Below, one piece after another: positions 39,169 through 48,463 of a stretch of DNA of 64,000 nucleotides. The stretch covers positions 83,851 to 147,850 of the forward strand of contig NZ_AODD01000009.1 of the NCBI RefSeq assembly GCF_000525835.1. The letters run 5' to 3'. This DNA is from Listeria grandensis FSL F6-0971 (GTDB taxonomy: Bacteria; Bacillota; Bacilli; Lactobacillales; Listeriaceae). Position 1 is the stretch's first letter, and every line of letters starts with the position of its first letter. Below the pieces are notes generated by a model. That model saw only the letters and a program-made list of their open reading frames with translations, was not told the DNA's origin and searched no databases. A program made the position numbers and the translations under genes.

Positions 39169-40360
39169 AATCGATGATGCCCTCCATTTTCTTAAAATTT
39201 TGTTGCCAGCGATGATGCTGATACGCATATTGATATCCATTACAGCCAATTCTCTGCGCCATTTCTGGATTTTCGACGAGCTCTTTTACTTTTTGATACA
39301 TCTCATCGATTTGATTATGTTGGAATGTATATCCACAGTTCGCTTTTTCAATAACACAGCTGCTATATCCCGACACGTTTCCAATGATTGGTACACCCAT
39401 TCCCATGTAATCGATAATTTTTCCTGGTATCACTTTTTCAAAAATAGGGTGATCTACGAGCGTAACATAGGCAACATCTGCTTTACCGATTTCTTGTAAA
39501 ACTTGTGAGCGCTTCTGTGGTGGTAAAATTGTGACGTTTGTCAATTGATATTGCTGTAATCGTTGCTTTATTTCTTGGAGTTTGAATCCGTAGCCGATAA
39601 TCTTAAATGTTATTGCCTCGTTTGCTTTAAATCGTGCTGCTAGTTCAAAAAAGCCATCCATCTCTTGCGCTAAGCCAACATTTCCGGTATAGATAATTGT
39701 TTTAGTTTCCTTATCATTTACTCGATTTTGAGTAGCGCTACACTCGAACTCTGCTTCTGTTAACGAATTCGGAATAAAGTGTATTTTTTGTTTCGAGATG
39801 CCTTTGGCTATAATGTAATCTACAAATCCTTCGCTATTGACAACAATCTCATCAGCCTGATGATAGATCTTATTTTCTAGCCAGTAAGCAAAGCCAAGAA
39901 AGAACCGATTATTCCAACGCTTGACACCTATCAAGGTTTCAGGCCACAAGTCTCTTACCTCGACGATTAACCTTGCCTTTAAAAAGCGCTTGGCGAAAAG
40001 CCCCGCAACACCCACTGAAATCGGCGGTGTTGAAATATATACAGTATCTGTATCCTTTCCTTGTCCCACAATCGCTCGAATGAATTGGAGCATTACTTCC
40101 AAGTAGAACAGGAAACGTTTTAAAATGTTGTTGGCATATTTTTTCGTGCGCGGCTTTACTCGAATAACACGCGTTTCATCCAAAGCTTCTTCCCAAAAAT
40201 CATCTTGCTTATATAAATTTTGATTTGGGTACCGTGGATCCGTTGTGATAAGTGTCACTTGGTTGCGTTCAGATAATTTTTGAAATAGGAATTTTGTGCG
40301 GTTTGCAGCACTCCCAATCTCAGGATAAAAATTTTGTGAAATAATTAGGATTTTTTTCAT
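39158..40360 (-). CDS. GT4-family glycosyltransferase (WcaI/WbuB-like)
   Basis: This 400-residue GT-B enzyme begins MKKILIISQNFYPEIGSAAN. It has VEVRDLWPETLIG around residue 130, NSEGFVDYIIAKGI, TIIYTGNVGLAQEMDGFFEL and VIPGKIIDYMGMGVPIIGNV. These are the motifs of WcaI/WbuB-like transferases that often move N-acetylfucosamine-type sugars in polysaccharide assembly. I used the second ATG; the ribosome binding site (GGGAAG) is weak. It is the first glycosyltransferase gene after the dehydrogenase in the cluster. Confidence 0.87.
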   Translation of the reverse strand: MKKILIISQNFYPEIGSAANRTKFLFQKLSERNQVTLITTDPRYPNQNLYKQDDFWEEALDETRVIRVKPRTKKYANNILKRFLFYLEVMLQFIRAIVGQGKDTDTVYISTPPISVGVAGLFAKRFLKARLIVEVRDLWPETLIGVKRWNNRFFLGFAYWLENKIYHQADEIVVNSEGFVDYIIAKGISKQKIHFIPNSLTEAEFECSATQNRVNDKETKTIIYTGNVGLAQEMDGFFELAARFKANEAITFKIIGYGFKLQEIKQRLQQYQLTNVTILPPQKRSQVLQEIGKADVAYVTLVDHPIFEKVIPGKIIDYMGMGVPIIGNVSGYSSCVIEKANCGYTFQHNQIDEMYQKVKELVENPEMAQRIGCNGYQYAYQHHRWQQNFKKMEGIIDCGK

Positions 40361-40405
40361 ATGGCTTCCCATTTCCGGCTAGATTTCACGCCTGTGCCAT
40401 ACATA

Positions 40406-40633
40406 CTAAACACCGTATGGCCGGTACTTATTTCTAAGATCTTCTTGGCGCATCTTTCTATCCTCAATTTGATAACGAAAATATAAAACACACGATCCTT
40501 TTTTTATTTTCGTTAGTTTATTTCTTGTGACGAGCGAATGAAAGCATTGCTTAGAGACTGCTAAGGCTTCAATTGCTTCACTGGTTGACATAAAGTTGGC
40601 ATCGAGTAGTTCTAACAGTTCCTTATTTTTCAT
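40406..40633 (-). CDS. Small helix-turn-helix protein (excisionase-like), 75 aa
   Basis: The protein starts MKNKELLELLDANFMSTSEA, and EAIEALAVSKQCFHSLVTRN has the spacing of a MerR/excisionase-type helix-turn-helix. The tail is basic (EDRKMRQEDLRNKYRPYGV). It lies only 10 bp downstream of the dehydrogenase gene in the same operon. A DNA-binding protein in the middle of a glycan operon is unusual; it could regulate the cluster or be a remnant of an inserted element. Confidence 0.65.
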   Translation of the reverse strand: MKNKELLELLDANFMSTSEAIEALAVSKQCFHSLVTRNKLTKIKKGSCVLYFRYQIEDRKMRQEDLRNKYRPYGV

Positions 40634-40642
40634 TTCGACTCC

Positions 40643-41932
40643 TTATACGGAAAGAACCTTGGATTCGGCTGGATACTGAGAAATTTCTGAAATATTCCCC
40701 ATGTGGGTATAGCTACTCGCAGCCGTTAATTCTTTTGCGATATTCTTCGTATCAAATACGTTTTGTTGCTTCATGTTCGCAATATTATCAAGATTTAATG
40801 TCTTAAATTCTGAATGATCAGCTAATATCAATAATAAATCTGCATCAGCTGTTGCAATTTCACTATTTTTCTCAACAAAAGGAGCATCAACATGTGGATC
40901 ATGTGCAACGACTTCATAACTTGTTTCGTTCATTAGCATCTCCCAGATTTCTTTTGCTGGGCTTTCACGAATATCGTCAATATCGCCTTTGTAAGTTAAG
41001 CCAAAAATAGCAATTTTCTTACCAGCTACGCGTTCCATCATCGTTTTCACTTGTTCTACGATATAACTTGGCATCGATGTGTTGATAGCGCGGGCTTGTT
41101 GAATAAGCGGGGAATAATCTGGAGAGGCTGCGGCAATAAAGTATGGGTCAACAGCTAGACAGTGACCACCAACTCCTGGGCCTGGGAAGTGCAAATTCAC
41201 GCGAGGGTGTTTATTCGCCATGTCGATAACATCAAGTGCATTGATTCCTAAGTCAGCTGATATCTTGGCAAGTTCATTGGCAAGTGCGATATTAACATCA
41301 CGATACGTATTTTCCATTAGTTTGGACATTTCTGCTGTAGATGCTTTTGCGGAAATCAATTCACCTTTTACAAAAACGCCATAGACCGCTTTTCCAGCTT
41401 CTGTACAAGCATCGGTTACACCACCGATAATGCGGTTGTTATAAATTAATTCGTGAATAATTTGACCCGGTAATACGCGTTCTGGGCAATGTACTAAGAA
41501 AATATCTTGTCCTACAGTGAAACCAGCTTGCTCGATTAGCGGTAAGATGTGGTCTTCCGTTGTGCGTGGGGCAATGGTCGATTCGATGATCACGGTATTG
41601 CCTTTTTTCAAATAAGGTAATGTAGAAACGACTGCGGATTTCACATAGGATAAGTCACATGATTTTAAAGCATCGTTATTGTTTGGTGTTGGTACTGAGA
41701 TGATGAATGCGTCTGCTGCTTCTGCTTGCAAGCTAGCTCGGAAGTTTCCGGCTGCGATTGCACGGTCCAGTTCTTCTTGCAAACCTGGCTCTTCAATATG
41801 AATCGTTCCGTTGTTCAATGATTTAACTACTCGCTCACTCACATCCACGCCAACCACTTCTTGTCCGTGATTAGCAAACATAATAGACGTCGGTAAACCA
41901 ATATATCCTAAACCTATAACTAAAATTTTCAA
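40643..41932 (-). CDS. Nucleotide-sugar dehydrogenase (UDP-ManNAc dehydrogenase, WecC-like)
   Basis: This 429-residue UDP-glucose/GDP-mannose dehydrogenase family enzyme oxidises the C6 of a UDP-hexose to the uronic acid with two NAD+. The N-terminal VIGLGYIGLPTSIMFANHG, the central STAEMSKLMENTYRDVNIAL, and PGVGGHCLAVDPYFI with the catalytic cysteine are all present. They fit UDP-N-acetyl-D-mannosamine dehydrogenases. The start is a TTG after AGGAG. The product sugar would feed the glycosyltransferases downstream. A matching UDP-GlcNAc 2-epimerase is not in the window. Confidence 0.9.
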   Translation of the reverse strand: MKILVIGLGYIGLPTSIMFANHGQEVVGVDVSERVVKSLNNGTIHIEEPGLQEELDRAIAAGNFRASLQAEAADAFIISVPTPNNNDALKSCDLSYVKSAVVSTLPYLKKGNTVIIESTIAPRTTEDHILPLIEQAGFTVGQDIFLVHCPERVLPGQIIHELIYNNRIIGGVTDACTEAGKAVYGVFVKGELISAKASTAEMSKLMENTYRDVNIALANELAKISADLGINALDVIDMANKHPRVNLHFPGPGVGGHCLAVDPYFIAAASPDYSPLIQQARAINTSMPSYIVEQVKTMMERVAGKKIAIFGLTYKGDIDDIRESPAKEIWEMLMNETSYEVVAHDPHVDAPFVEKNSEIATADADLLLILADHSEFKTLNLDNIANMKQQNVFDTKNIAKELTAASSYTHMGNISEISQYPAESKVLSV

Positions 41933-41982
41933 AATATAGCACTCCTAATTATCTATAGTTTTTTTGTCCATCGAGAAAAAGA

Positions 41983-42459
41983 TTATTCTTTTTCTGGTAT
42001 TGTGATTTCCCACTCTGCTTCGGCTTTATCTTTTGGTTGGTAGACTAATGTTGCTTTTTCTGTGCCTTTTGGTAAATTAAAATACGCTTTTCCAGTCAAT
42101 GTTTTTCCTGCTGCTATTTCATCACCAAAATTACTTGCTTGTGGATCTACTTTTACTGTTTTGTCTTTGGCTGTTTTTAGCTTGAAATCGCCACCGCCAA
42201 TTGCAAATGGTGTATTACTGTTGTTCTGAATGTTCATTTCAACTTGTAGAATGTCTTTTTTACCATCGCCACTCTCGGTTAGTTTTAAGTTTGCGATTTT
42301 CATGTCAATGTTGTCTACTGTTTTAGTAGTGGATACTTTATCTTTTGCTGTTTCCTCTGTTTTAGGTGTTTTATCAGTACTTGTATCAGGATTTCCGCAG
42401 GCTACTAGCGTCGTTGCTGTTAAAATTGTAAGACCAAAAATTGCTATTTTTTTTATCAT
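41983..42459 (-). CDS. DUF4352-type lipoprotein
   Basis: The product is about 158 residues. The signal peptide MIKKIAIFGLTILTATTLVA ends in a lipobox LVAC. A Thr/Lys-rich linker (residues 25-50) leads to an Ig-like beta domain (about 50-158) of the DUF4352 type: LQVEMNIQNNSNTPFAIGGG and GKAYFNLPKGTEKATLVYQP. AAGGA precedes paired ATGs, either of which may start. It lies between the adhesin gene and the glycan cluster on the same strand. Function unknown; presumably extracellular. Confidence 0.8.
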   Translation of the reverse strand: MIKKIAIFGLTILTATTLVACGNPDTSTDKTPKTEETAKDKVSTTKTVDNIDMKIANLKLTESGDGKKDILQVEMNIQNNSNTPFAIGGGDFKLKTAKDKTVKVDPQASNFGDEIAAGKTLTGKAYFNLPKGTEKATLVYQPKDKAEAEWEITIPEKE

Positions 42460-42532
42460 CATTACCGTCCTTTTATAAAGCATGGCTGGGAGGGAACACT
42501 TTGTTCCCTCACCAACCTGCTTCTTGTTTGTT

Positions 42533-45500
42533 TTATTGTGTTACTGTAACTGTTTTTGTGTTAATTACTGTGTTTTTGTCATCGTAAGCGATAACTTTTA
42601 CAGTGTCTGTATCAGCTGAAATCTTGTCTTTTGCATAATATTGGAATGTTCCGTCTGTTGCTACTGGTACATAAGCGAATACTGTTCCGTTCACTTCTAG
42701 ACCAACTTTTTTCACAGCTCCAGTGTACGTTCCTGTTACGCGAGCATCACCGATTTTGTATGTTACTGGGAAAATGTCGCCTGTTACTGTTGCTGAACCA
42801 TCTGTTACTGTTACTGTTTTTGTGTCTACAACGTCATTGTTTGCATTGTAGGCAATAACTTTCACTACGTCTGTTTTTGCTAGTACTTTATCTTTTGCAT
42901 AGTAAGTGAATGTTCCGTCTGCTGCTACTCCAACTGATGAGTAAACTGTTCCATTTACTTCAAGTGCTACTTTTTTCACGCCGCCTGTATATGTTCCTGC
43001 TACGCGAAGGTCACCAACATTGTATGTTGTTGGGAAAACGTTACCTTGTAGAGCTGCTGAATCTGCAAGAGTTACTACTTTTGTATCAATTAACGTACCT
43101 GCTGAGTTGTATGCTAGTACTTTCACTACATCTGTTGTAGATAGAACTTTATCTTTTGCATAGTAAGTGAATGTTCCATCTGCTGCTACTGCTACGCCTG
43201 TATAGACTGTTCCATTTACTTCAAGCGCTACTTTCTTAACACCGCCTGTATATGTTCCTGCTACACGTAGATCAGCTCCGATAGTGAATTTCGCTGGTGT
43301 TACAGTTCCTTGTAATGCTGATGAATCTGTCAAATTAACTTTAACTGTTTGGATTAGATCCCCATTAGCATTGTAAGCCAATACTTTCACATCATCCGTT
43401 TTGCTTAGAACTTTATCTTTTGCATAGTAAGTGAATGTTCCATCTGCTGCTACTCCAACTGATGTGTAAACTGTTCCGTTCACAGATAGGGCTACTTTTT
43501 TCACGCCGCCTGTGTACGTTCCTGCTACACGTAGATCACTACCTACTACAAAGTTACTTGCTGTAATTGTTCCAGAAAGTGCTCCTGAATCTTGAATAAC
43601 AACTTTCACTGTAGATGCGACTGTACCTGCTGAGTTATAACCAATGATTTTAACATCATCTGTTAAGTTTAGAATCTTGTCTTTTCCGTAGTAAGTGAAT
43701 GTTCCGTCTGCTGCTACTGCTACGCTTGTGTAAACTGTTCCGTTTACAGATAGAGCTACTTTTTTGATGTCGCCTGTGTACGTTCCTGCTACACGTAGAT
43801 CTTGACCTAAGCTAAATGTCACTGGAACAACAGTACCTTTCAATGCTGCTGCATCTAAAACTGTTACTTTTTTCGTTTCGATAAGCTTGCCGCTTGCGCT
43901 GTAAGCTAAGATTTTAACATCATCTGTTAGGTTCAAAATCTTATCTTTTGCGTAGTAACGGAGTACACCATTAGTTACGGCAACTGTTGTGAAGTCTACG
44001 CCATTTACTTGTAGTTTCACTTTAGCTACTTTACCTGTGTAAGTTCCTTCAAGGTAAGTGTCGCCATTTAGATAGAAGACATTTGGAAGTACTGAACCAG
44101 TTAGGTCTTCAACTGTAACTGTGATTGTTTTTGTTACTTTGTTGCCATCTGCATCAGTTACAGAATAAGTCACGCTGTAAGTGCCTTCTTTTGTTGTATC
44201 AACATTGTTCGCTGTTACAGTTACTTTAGATGTTAGATTACCGTCTTCGCTATCTGTTGCTGTTACGCCTGTCAATGGGTTAAATGTAGTACCCATTTTG
44301 ATAGTTTGGTTAGATGCTGCGATGACTGGTTTTTCGTTTGTTGTTACTGTTACTGTAATTGTTTTTGTTACTTTGTTGCCGTCTGCATCCGTTACTGAGT
44401 AAGTTACGTTGTAAGTGCCAGCTTTTGTTGTATCAACGTTGTTTGCTGTTACAGTTACTTTAGATGTTAAGTTACCATCTTCTTTATCTGTTGCTGTTAC
44501 ACCTGTTAGTGGAGCAAATGTATCGCCAACTTTGATTGTTTTGTTAGCTGCTGTGATGACTGGTTTTTGATTTGATGCTACGATTTTTGATGTTTCTGGA
44601 CTTTCAACACCATTGTCACCTTTTTGTGTTACTTTAACTTCATCGCCTTCTTTTTGTGCTGGAACTGTGACAGTGAAGTCACCGTTAGCATCTGTTTTAC
44701 CAGGTACTTTTGTTCCGTCTGGAAGTATTACAGTGATGTCTTTATTTGGCTCACCTTTACCTTTAACAGTTGTGTCACCTTCTTTGATGTCATTAACTGT
44801 TGGTGCACTTGGTGCGCGTAAATCTTCTTGTACTTTTGTTGTTACGTTTGCACTGTCGTTTACACCGTTTGTTTGGTATGAAACTACAGATTGATCTTTA
44901 GCAAGATTAACGCCTGCTGGTACGTCTAATGACCATGTGCCGTCTGGTTTAACTGTCGTTTTTCCAGTTGTTCCGTTAGGGAATGTAACAACAATGTCGT
45001 TACCTGCTACACCAGTACCAGTTATTGCTTTCGTGTTAGTGTAGATTGGATTAACTACTGGACGAGCGATAGCACTTGATCCCTCTGTTGAAAGACGCGT
45101 GTAATCGAATAGGTTGAATCCGTTAATTCCTGTTGCTACACCACCGTAGTAAGATGTTGTTACTGTACCGTTTTTATTTGATAGCGTAACACGACCTGCG
45201 TCAATGTCAGTCCATTCGGCATTTGGTGTTTTAGACCAGTCAGTTCCGTGATTCCATGCCATTAGATTTTTAACGTTGTTGATTTCTATGCGTGATTGGC
45301 TAGCAACTGTTGCAGTACCAGCACCTTTCACAATATGACCCGTTTTCTTAGATGCATCATTGTTGTTTTGGCGGAAATCAATAAATTTAGGACTGTTAAG
45401 CACTAATTTAGAGTTATATGCGCCACTTAAGTCAAATACAGATGTTGTTGATGATGGGTAAAGTGATTCAACATACGCCATTGTATCTTTTTGGAATGTT

Positions 45501-47374
45501 ACAACACCGTTTGCTTTTACTGCTGGTTTTGCTGTTTTTGAAGCAGCGCGGATGTTAGCTTTTGAACCAGTAGCGAATGTTGCAGAACCAGTAGTATAGA
45601 TACCATAGTCTGCTGCTGCAATTTTAACTGTGGAGTTCGTTCCTACGTTAAGTGCTGCCGCTGCGCCACCTTCTTGTCTGATACCGTCTGTTCCAGATAG
45701 GTCAAAGCTTGAGTCAGGAGCGATATTAACTACTGAACCAGAAATCGAGTGAATCGCATGGCTGTTCAATGCTTTAATTACGACTGTATTATTTGCTCCA
45801 AAAGTTGTATCTTTAGCTGTATAAATACCATCGTGATTAGATGCTGTGATGTTTAGGTTGACGTTTTTACCTGTTGATAGACCTTCACCGCTTGTATCTG
45901 TAGTGTAAATACCATCTACATAACCTTTAATATCCATGCTTGAGTTATCAGCGATTACTACTCCACCAGCATCAATACCTCTACCAGCTGAAGATGAAAT
46001 TGTCGTTTGTGTGTTTGAACCAAAGTTTACACGTGAGTTTCCTGCTGCATAAATGGATCCAGCTTTCGCTTTTACGTTAACTTCTGTGTCATCACCGAAA
46101 ATGATTGGTCCGCCAGAGTAGATACCGTAGTCGATAGCAGAATCGATATCAATCTTCACGCGATCTGCTGCTGCTTTTGGTTGGTTAGATATTGTACCGA
46201 AACGGATTGTTGCTGCTCCTGCTGAGTAAATACCTTTATATTGTGTTCTTAGTTTTAGAGATGAACCGTCACCGAATGTGATTGTTGCATTACCGTAGAT
46301 ACCATGACCGTTATCACTTACGATATCGATATTAGCATTTTTACCTACAACGATTGCTGCTCCTGTGTTGTATGCGTAAACGGCAGTACCTGTACCAGTT
46401 GCTTTAAGTTTTACGTCATCGCCGATTGTGATGTTTCCAGATACGTAGATACCGTTACCAACATCACCAGATGCTAGTGTTAAGTCAGCGCCATTTTTAA
46501 CGACTAATGTTGCTGCTCTTACAGTTCCGTATTTAGATGCTGATTTCAAGACTGTGTTTTCACCAATTACAACGGCACTAGTTGATGCATCAAATGCGTA
46601 GCCTTTGTTTGAACTCATGTTGATATAAGCGTTATTCCCAATGCCTACATTACCTGATGAACGAACTTTAACGGCTGTGTTTAGAGCTGATAATTCTTCG
46701 ATACGTGCATTGTCTTCGATAACTAATTCATCAACATCCATACCATATTGATCTGGGCTGACGATTTTATTGTTTGTTCCACCGATAGATAGGGAAAGTT
46801 TACCCGATCCACCCATGATCATTCCCCATACTTGTACATTGTTCGTCAAGTTAACTGTTGGTGCTGCAGATGAGTTATAACCTGTGAACACACCTTTTGT
46901 TCCAACGTTTGAGATGCTTAAGTCTTGTACATCAATAATAGAAGTAGAGCGCATAATCATTTGGTAGCTACCAGCAGTTACTGCATAGCCGTTACCTTCG
47001 ATGCGGATGTTGCTGTTGATGGATACGTTACTTGTGAATTGGAAGTTACCAGTGATTTCGATAACGTTGATTGTTGTAGATTCTGCTGCTGCTTTAAACT
47101 CTGCAAATGTAGAAACTTGTGCACGTCGTTCTGTTACCCCATTGTCTAGAGCTAATGACATCGGTTCGATTGCAATTCTGCTCGCTGCTTGGTCAGCAGT
47201 TGGCAGTGTTGGTGTTGTTACTTCTTGACCAGACGCCTCTGCTGCGAATGATCCTGCTGGTAATACTGTAAATACTTGGCTTGCAATAACTGTAGCTACT
47301 AAAAGTGTTTTGGCTGCTTTTTTGACCGTCGTCATAGATAAGACGTTAATTGGTCCCTTTTGTTCGAATTTCAT
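42533..47374 (-). CDS. Giant secreted adhesin with pectate-lyase-like beta-helix and Ig-like repeats (1613 aa)
   Basis: A signal peptide (residues 1-45, VIASQVFTVLPAGSFAAEA) precedes a pectate-lyase-like adhesive domain that begins VSTFAEFKAAAESTTINVIE and extends as a right-handed beta-helix of short repeats to about residue 750. Two Big_6-like Ig domains follow (about 780-935), then two nearly identical DUF5011 modules (937-1092, each 78 residues), then six Ig-like modules of about 88 residues (1093-1613). There is no LPXTG signal or WxL motif, so the C-terminal repeats may bind the wall. AAGGAG precedes the ATG. It belongs with surface attachment and lies beside the glycan cluster. Confidence 0.88.
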   Translation of the reverse strand: MKFEQKGPINVLSMTTVKKAAKTLLVATVIASQVFTVLPAGSFAAEASGQEVTTPTLPTADQAASRIAIEPMSLALDNGVTERRAQVSTFAEFKAAAESTTINVIEITGNFQFTSNVSINSNIRIEGNGYAVTAGSYQMIMRSTSIIDVQDLSISNVGTKGVFTGYNSSAAPTVNLTNNVQVWGMIMGGSGKLSLSIGGTNNKIVSPDQYGMDVDELVIEDNARIEELSALNTAVKVRSSGNVGIGNNAYINMSSNKGYAFDASTSAVVIGENTVLKSASKYGTVRAATLVVKNGADLTLASGDVGNGIYVSGNITIGDDVKLKATGTGTAVYAYNTGAAIVVGKNANIDIVSDNGHGIYGNATITFGDGSSLKLRTQYKGIYSAGAATIRFGTISNQPKAAADRVKIDIDSAIDYGIYSGGPIIFGDDTEVNVKAKAGSIYAAGNSRVNFGSNTQTTISSSAGRGIDAGGVVIADNSSMDIKGYVDGIYTTDTSGEGLSTGKNVNLNITASNHDGIYTAKDTTFGANNTVVIKALNSHAIHSISGSVVNIAPDSSFDLSGTDGIRQEGGAAAALNVGTNSTVKIAAADYGIYTTGSATFATGSKANIRAASKTAKPAVKANGVVTFQKDTMAYVESLYPSSTTSVFDLSGAYNSKLVLNSPKFIDFRQNNNDASKKTGHIVKGAGTATVASQSRIEINNVKNLMAWNHGTDWSKTPNAEWTDIDAGRVTLSNKNGTVTTSYYGGVATGINGFNLFDYTRLSTEGSSAIARPVVNPIYTNTKAITGTGVAGNDIVVTFPNGTTGKTTVKPDGTWSLDVPAGVNLAKDQSVVSYQTNGVNDSANVTTKVQEDLRAPSAPTVNDIKEGDTTVKGKGEPNKDITVILPDGTKVPGKTDANGDFTVTVPAQKEGDEVKVTQKGDNGVESPETSKIVASNQKPVITAANKTIKVGDTFAPLTGVTATDKEDGNLTSKVTVTANNVDTTKAGTYNVTYSVTDADGNKVTKTITVTVTTNEKPVIAASNQTIKMGTTFNPLTGVTATDSEDGNLTSKVTVTANNVDTTKEGTYSVTYSVTDADGNKVTKTITVTVEDLTGSVLPNVFYLNGDTYLEGTYTGKVAKVKLQVNGVDFTTVAVTNGVLRYYAKDKILNLTDDVKILAYSASGKLIETKKVTVLDAAALKGTVVPVTFSLGQDLRVAGTYTGDIKKVALSVNGTVYTSVAVAADGTFTYYGKDKILNLTDDVKIIGYNSAGTVASTVKVVIQDSGALSGTITASNFVVGSDLRVAGTYTGGVKKVALSVNGTVYTSVGVAADGTFTYYAKDKVLSKTDDVKVLAYNANGDLIQTVKVNLTDSSALQGTVTPAKFTIGADLRVAGTYTGGVKKVALEVNGTVYTGVAVAADGTFTYYAKDKVLSTTDVVKVLAYNSAGTLIDTKVVTLADSAALQGNVFPTTYNVGDLRVAGTYTGGVKKVALEVNGTVYSSVGVAADGTFTYYAKDKVLAKTDVVKVIAYNANNDVVDTKTVTVTDGSATVTGDIFPVTYKIGDARVTGTYTGAVKKVGLEVNGTVFAYVPVATDGTFQYYAKDKISADTDTVKVIAYDDKNTVINTKTVTVTQ
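42536..44098 (-). repeat. Six tandem ~264-bp modules in the adhesin gene
   Basis: Six modules of 82-88 codons repeat a pattern DLRVAGTYTGGVKKVALxVN then DGTFTYYAKDKVL. Modules 2-5 are the most alike, and the first and last diverge. The similarity of neighbouring modules suggests expansion by recombination. Confidence 0.88.
44099..44566 (-). repeat. Two tandem DUF5011 modules (234 bp each) in the adhesin gene
   Basis: Two 78-codon modules, both starting KPVI and sharing LTGVTATD, DGNLTSKVTVTANNVDTTK and TYSVTDADGNKVTKTI, differ at only a few positions. Confidence 0.85.
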
Positions 47375-48035
47375 GTTTATTTTTCTCCTTCTTCCTTAAA
47401 CTGTTTATTTGTCTATTTATTTTCCTGCGTGAAACATGCTGCCTTCACATAATAAACACCCCCTAAGTTGCAATGAAACTGTATTCTCATTTGTATTTAT
47501 TAAAAATATCGAATCATCTGAGGAGTATTTTATTACTGTGATGGAATACGTTTCTGCAAATTTCAAAGTAAAATTCATTACTTCATACTTGCTGATTGGA
47601 TTATATCACAATATTTTGGAGCTACTTTGCGATGTTTTTTTCTGTAAATCGCCAGTTTCTTCTAAAAAGAAATGTAGTTTGATGATAGATACTTTTAATT
47701 TTGTTAACTAGTTTACTTTTAGAATGGTTAGGTGAAACCTTTGTTAAATCTAGTGAAATTAAAGTTGAATTATTCTTTAAATTCTGATTTGTATCTATAA
47801 AAGCTTGGAAATGATTTATTCGTCGTGCTTATACTGCATATGCCTATGCTACTATGAGTTTTTTCTCCCCTAGTACAATGTTGCTGAAATAAATATTTTC
47901 TTGTGTTTCACACTTTCTCACTTGTTTCTGAGCCTATCTCTCTTATTTAGGCTACTTTTACGGCTAAAAATAAATTATTTTTTTTGGTAACAAATTTCAC
48001 TTATTTTAACCTGTTTTTGCTTGTTTAACTCTAAA
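47375..48035. other. AT-rich region upstream of the adhesin gene
   Basis: This region must hold the adhesin promoter. It is very AT-rich with short T tracts, and the plus-strand ORFs in it lack ribosome binding sites and coding character. Together with the next 500 bp it makes one of the longest spacers in the window, which suggests complex control of the divergent adhesin and regulator genes. Confidence 0.5.
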
Positions 48036-48036
48036 T

Positions 48037-48138
48037 TTAACGATTTATAACTTTTTGATGTAACTTATCTTTCTTGTTATGGAATTGCCATACATCATTG
48101 ACAGTTCTTTCTGGCTGCTTTCCCTTGAAGTTTGGCAT
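48037..48138 (-). CDS. Candidate 33-aa peptide
   Basis: An ATG inside AAAGGAGGTGATG opens 33 codons, MPNFKGKQPERTVNDVWQFH then NKKDKLHQKVINR. The product is hydrophilic and basic. The ribosome binding site is an almost perfect complement to the 16S tail, although only two bases separate it from the ATG. It points toward the adhesin gene. It may be a small protein or a translated leader; conservation would decide. Confidence 0.35.
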   Translation of the reverse strand: MPNFKGKQPERTVNDVWQFHNKKDKLHQKVINR

Positions 48139-48217
48139 CACCTCCTTTAATGTATTAAGATATTATATTTTTACTAGTTAGAGATTTGTTGTTAAATGAA
48201 GGATGTTCGGAAGATTT

Positions 48218-48401
48218 AGAGGAGCTTAGCTGTTCCTCTGAAGTTTCATTTGAGTTGCAAAGTGGTCGGGGGATGACCAGTAGAAGAATTATTTACGTTT
48301 TAGAGCCGAGTGTTGCAAGCTTAGTGGATGCTACTTGCATCGTTCTCGGTGCCTCTTACAGTTATAAGAATACTACATAAAAACACAAAAACCGTAGTAT
48401 T
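48218..48401 (+). ncRNA. Candidate structured leader RNA upstream of the Mga-like regulator
   Basis: Four consecutive inverted repeats lie in 184 bp: AGAGGA/TCCTCT (48218-48239), TGGTC/GACCA (48263-48279), a long hairpin with AGAG, CCGAG and TGCAAG arms pairing with CTTGCA, CTCGG and CTCT (48302-48356), and AATACTAC/GTAGTATT (48369-48401). No T run follows the last. I see no known riboswitch signature. It lies 130 bp ahead of the regulator start on the same strand. Confidence 0.42.
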
Positions 48402-48463
48402 GTCATAAACTTCTCAAATCAGGAATTTTTTTGATTTTATACCGCCGAAAAAAGGGAGAAGAA

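Noticed and set aside
42536..44098. Mobile or satellite repeat
   Set aside because: The periodicity lies wholly inside one open frame and follows protein modules of 82-88 residues.
48186..48380. 64-codon plus-strand ORF in front of the Mga-like regulator
   Set aside because: Its codons coincide with a series of perfect hairpins and there is no usable ribosome binding site; RNA structure explains it better.
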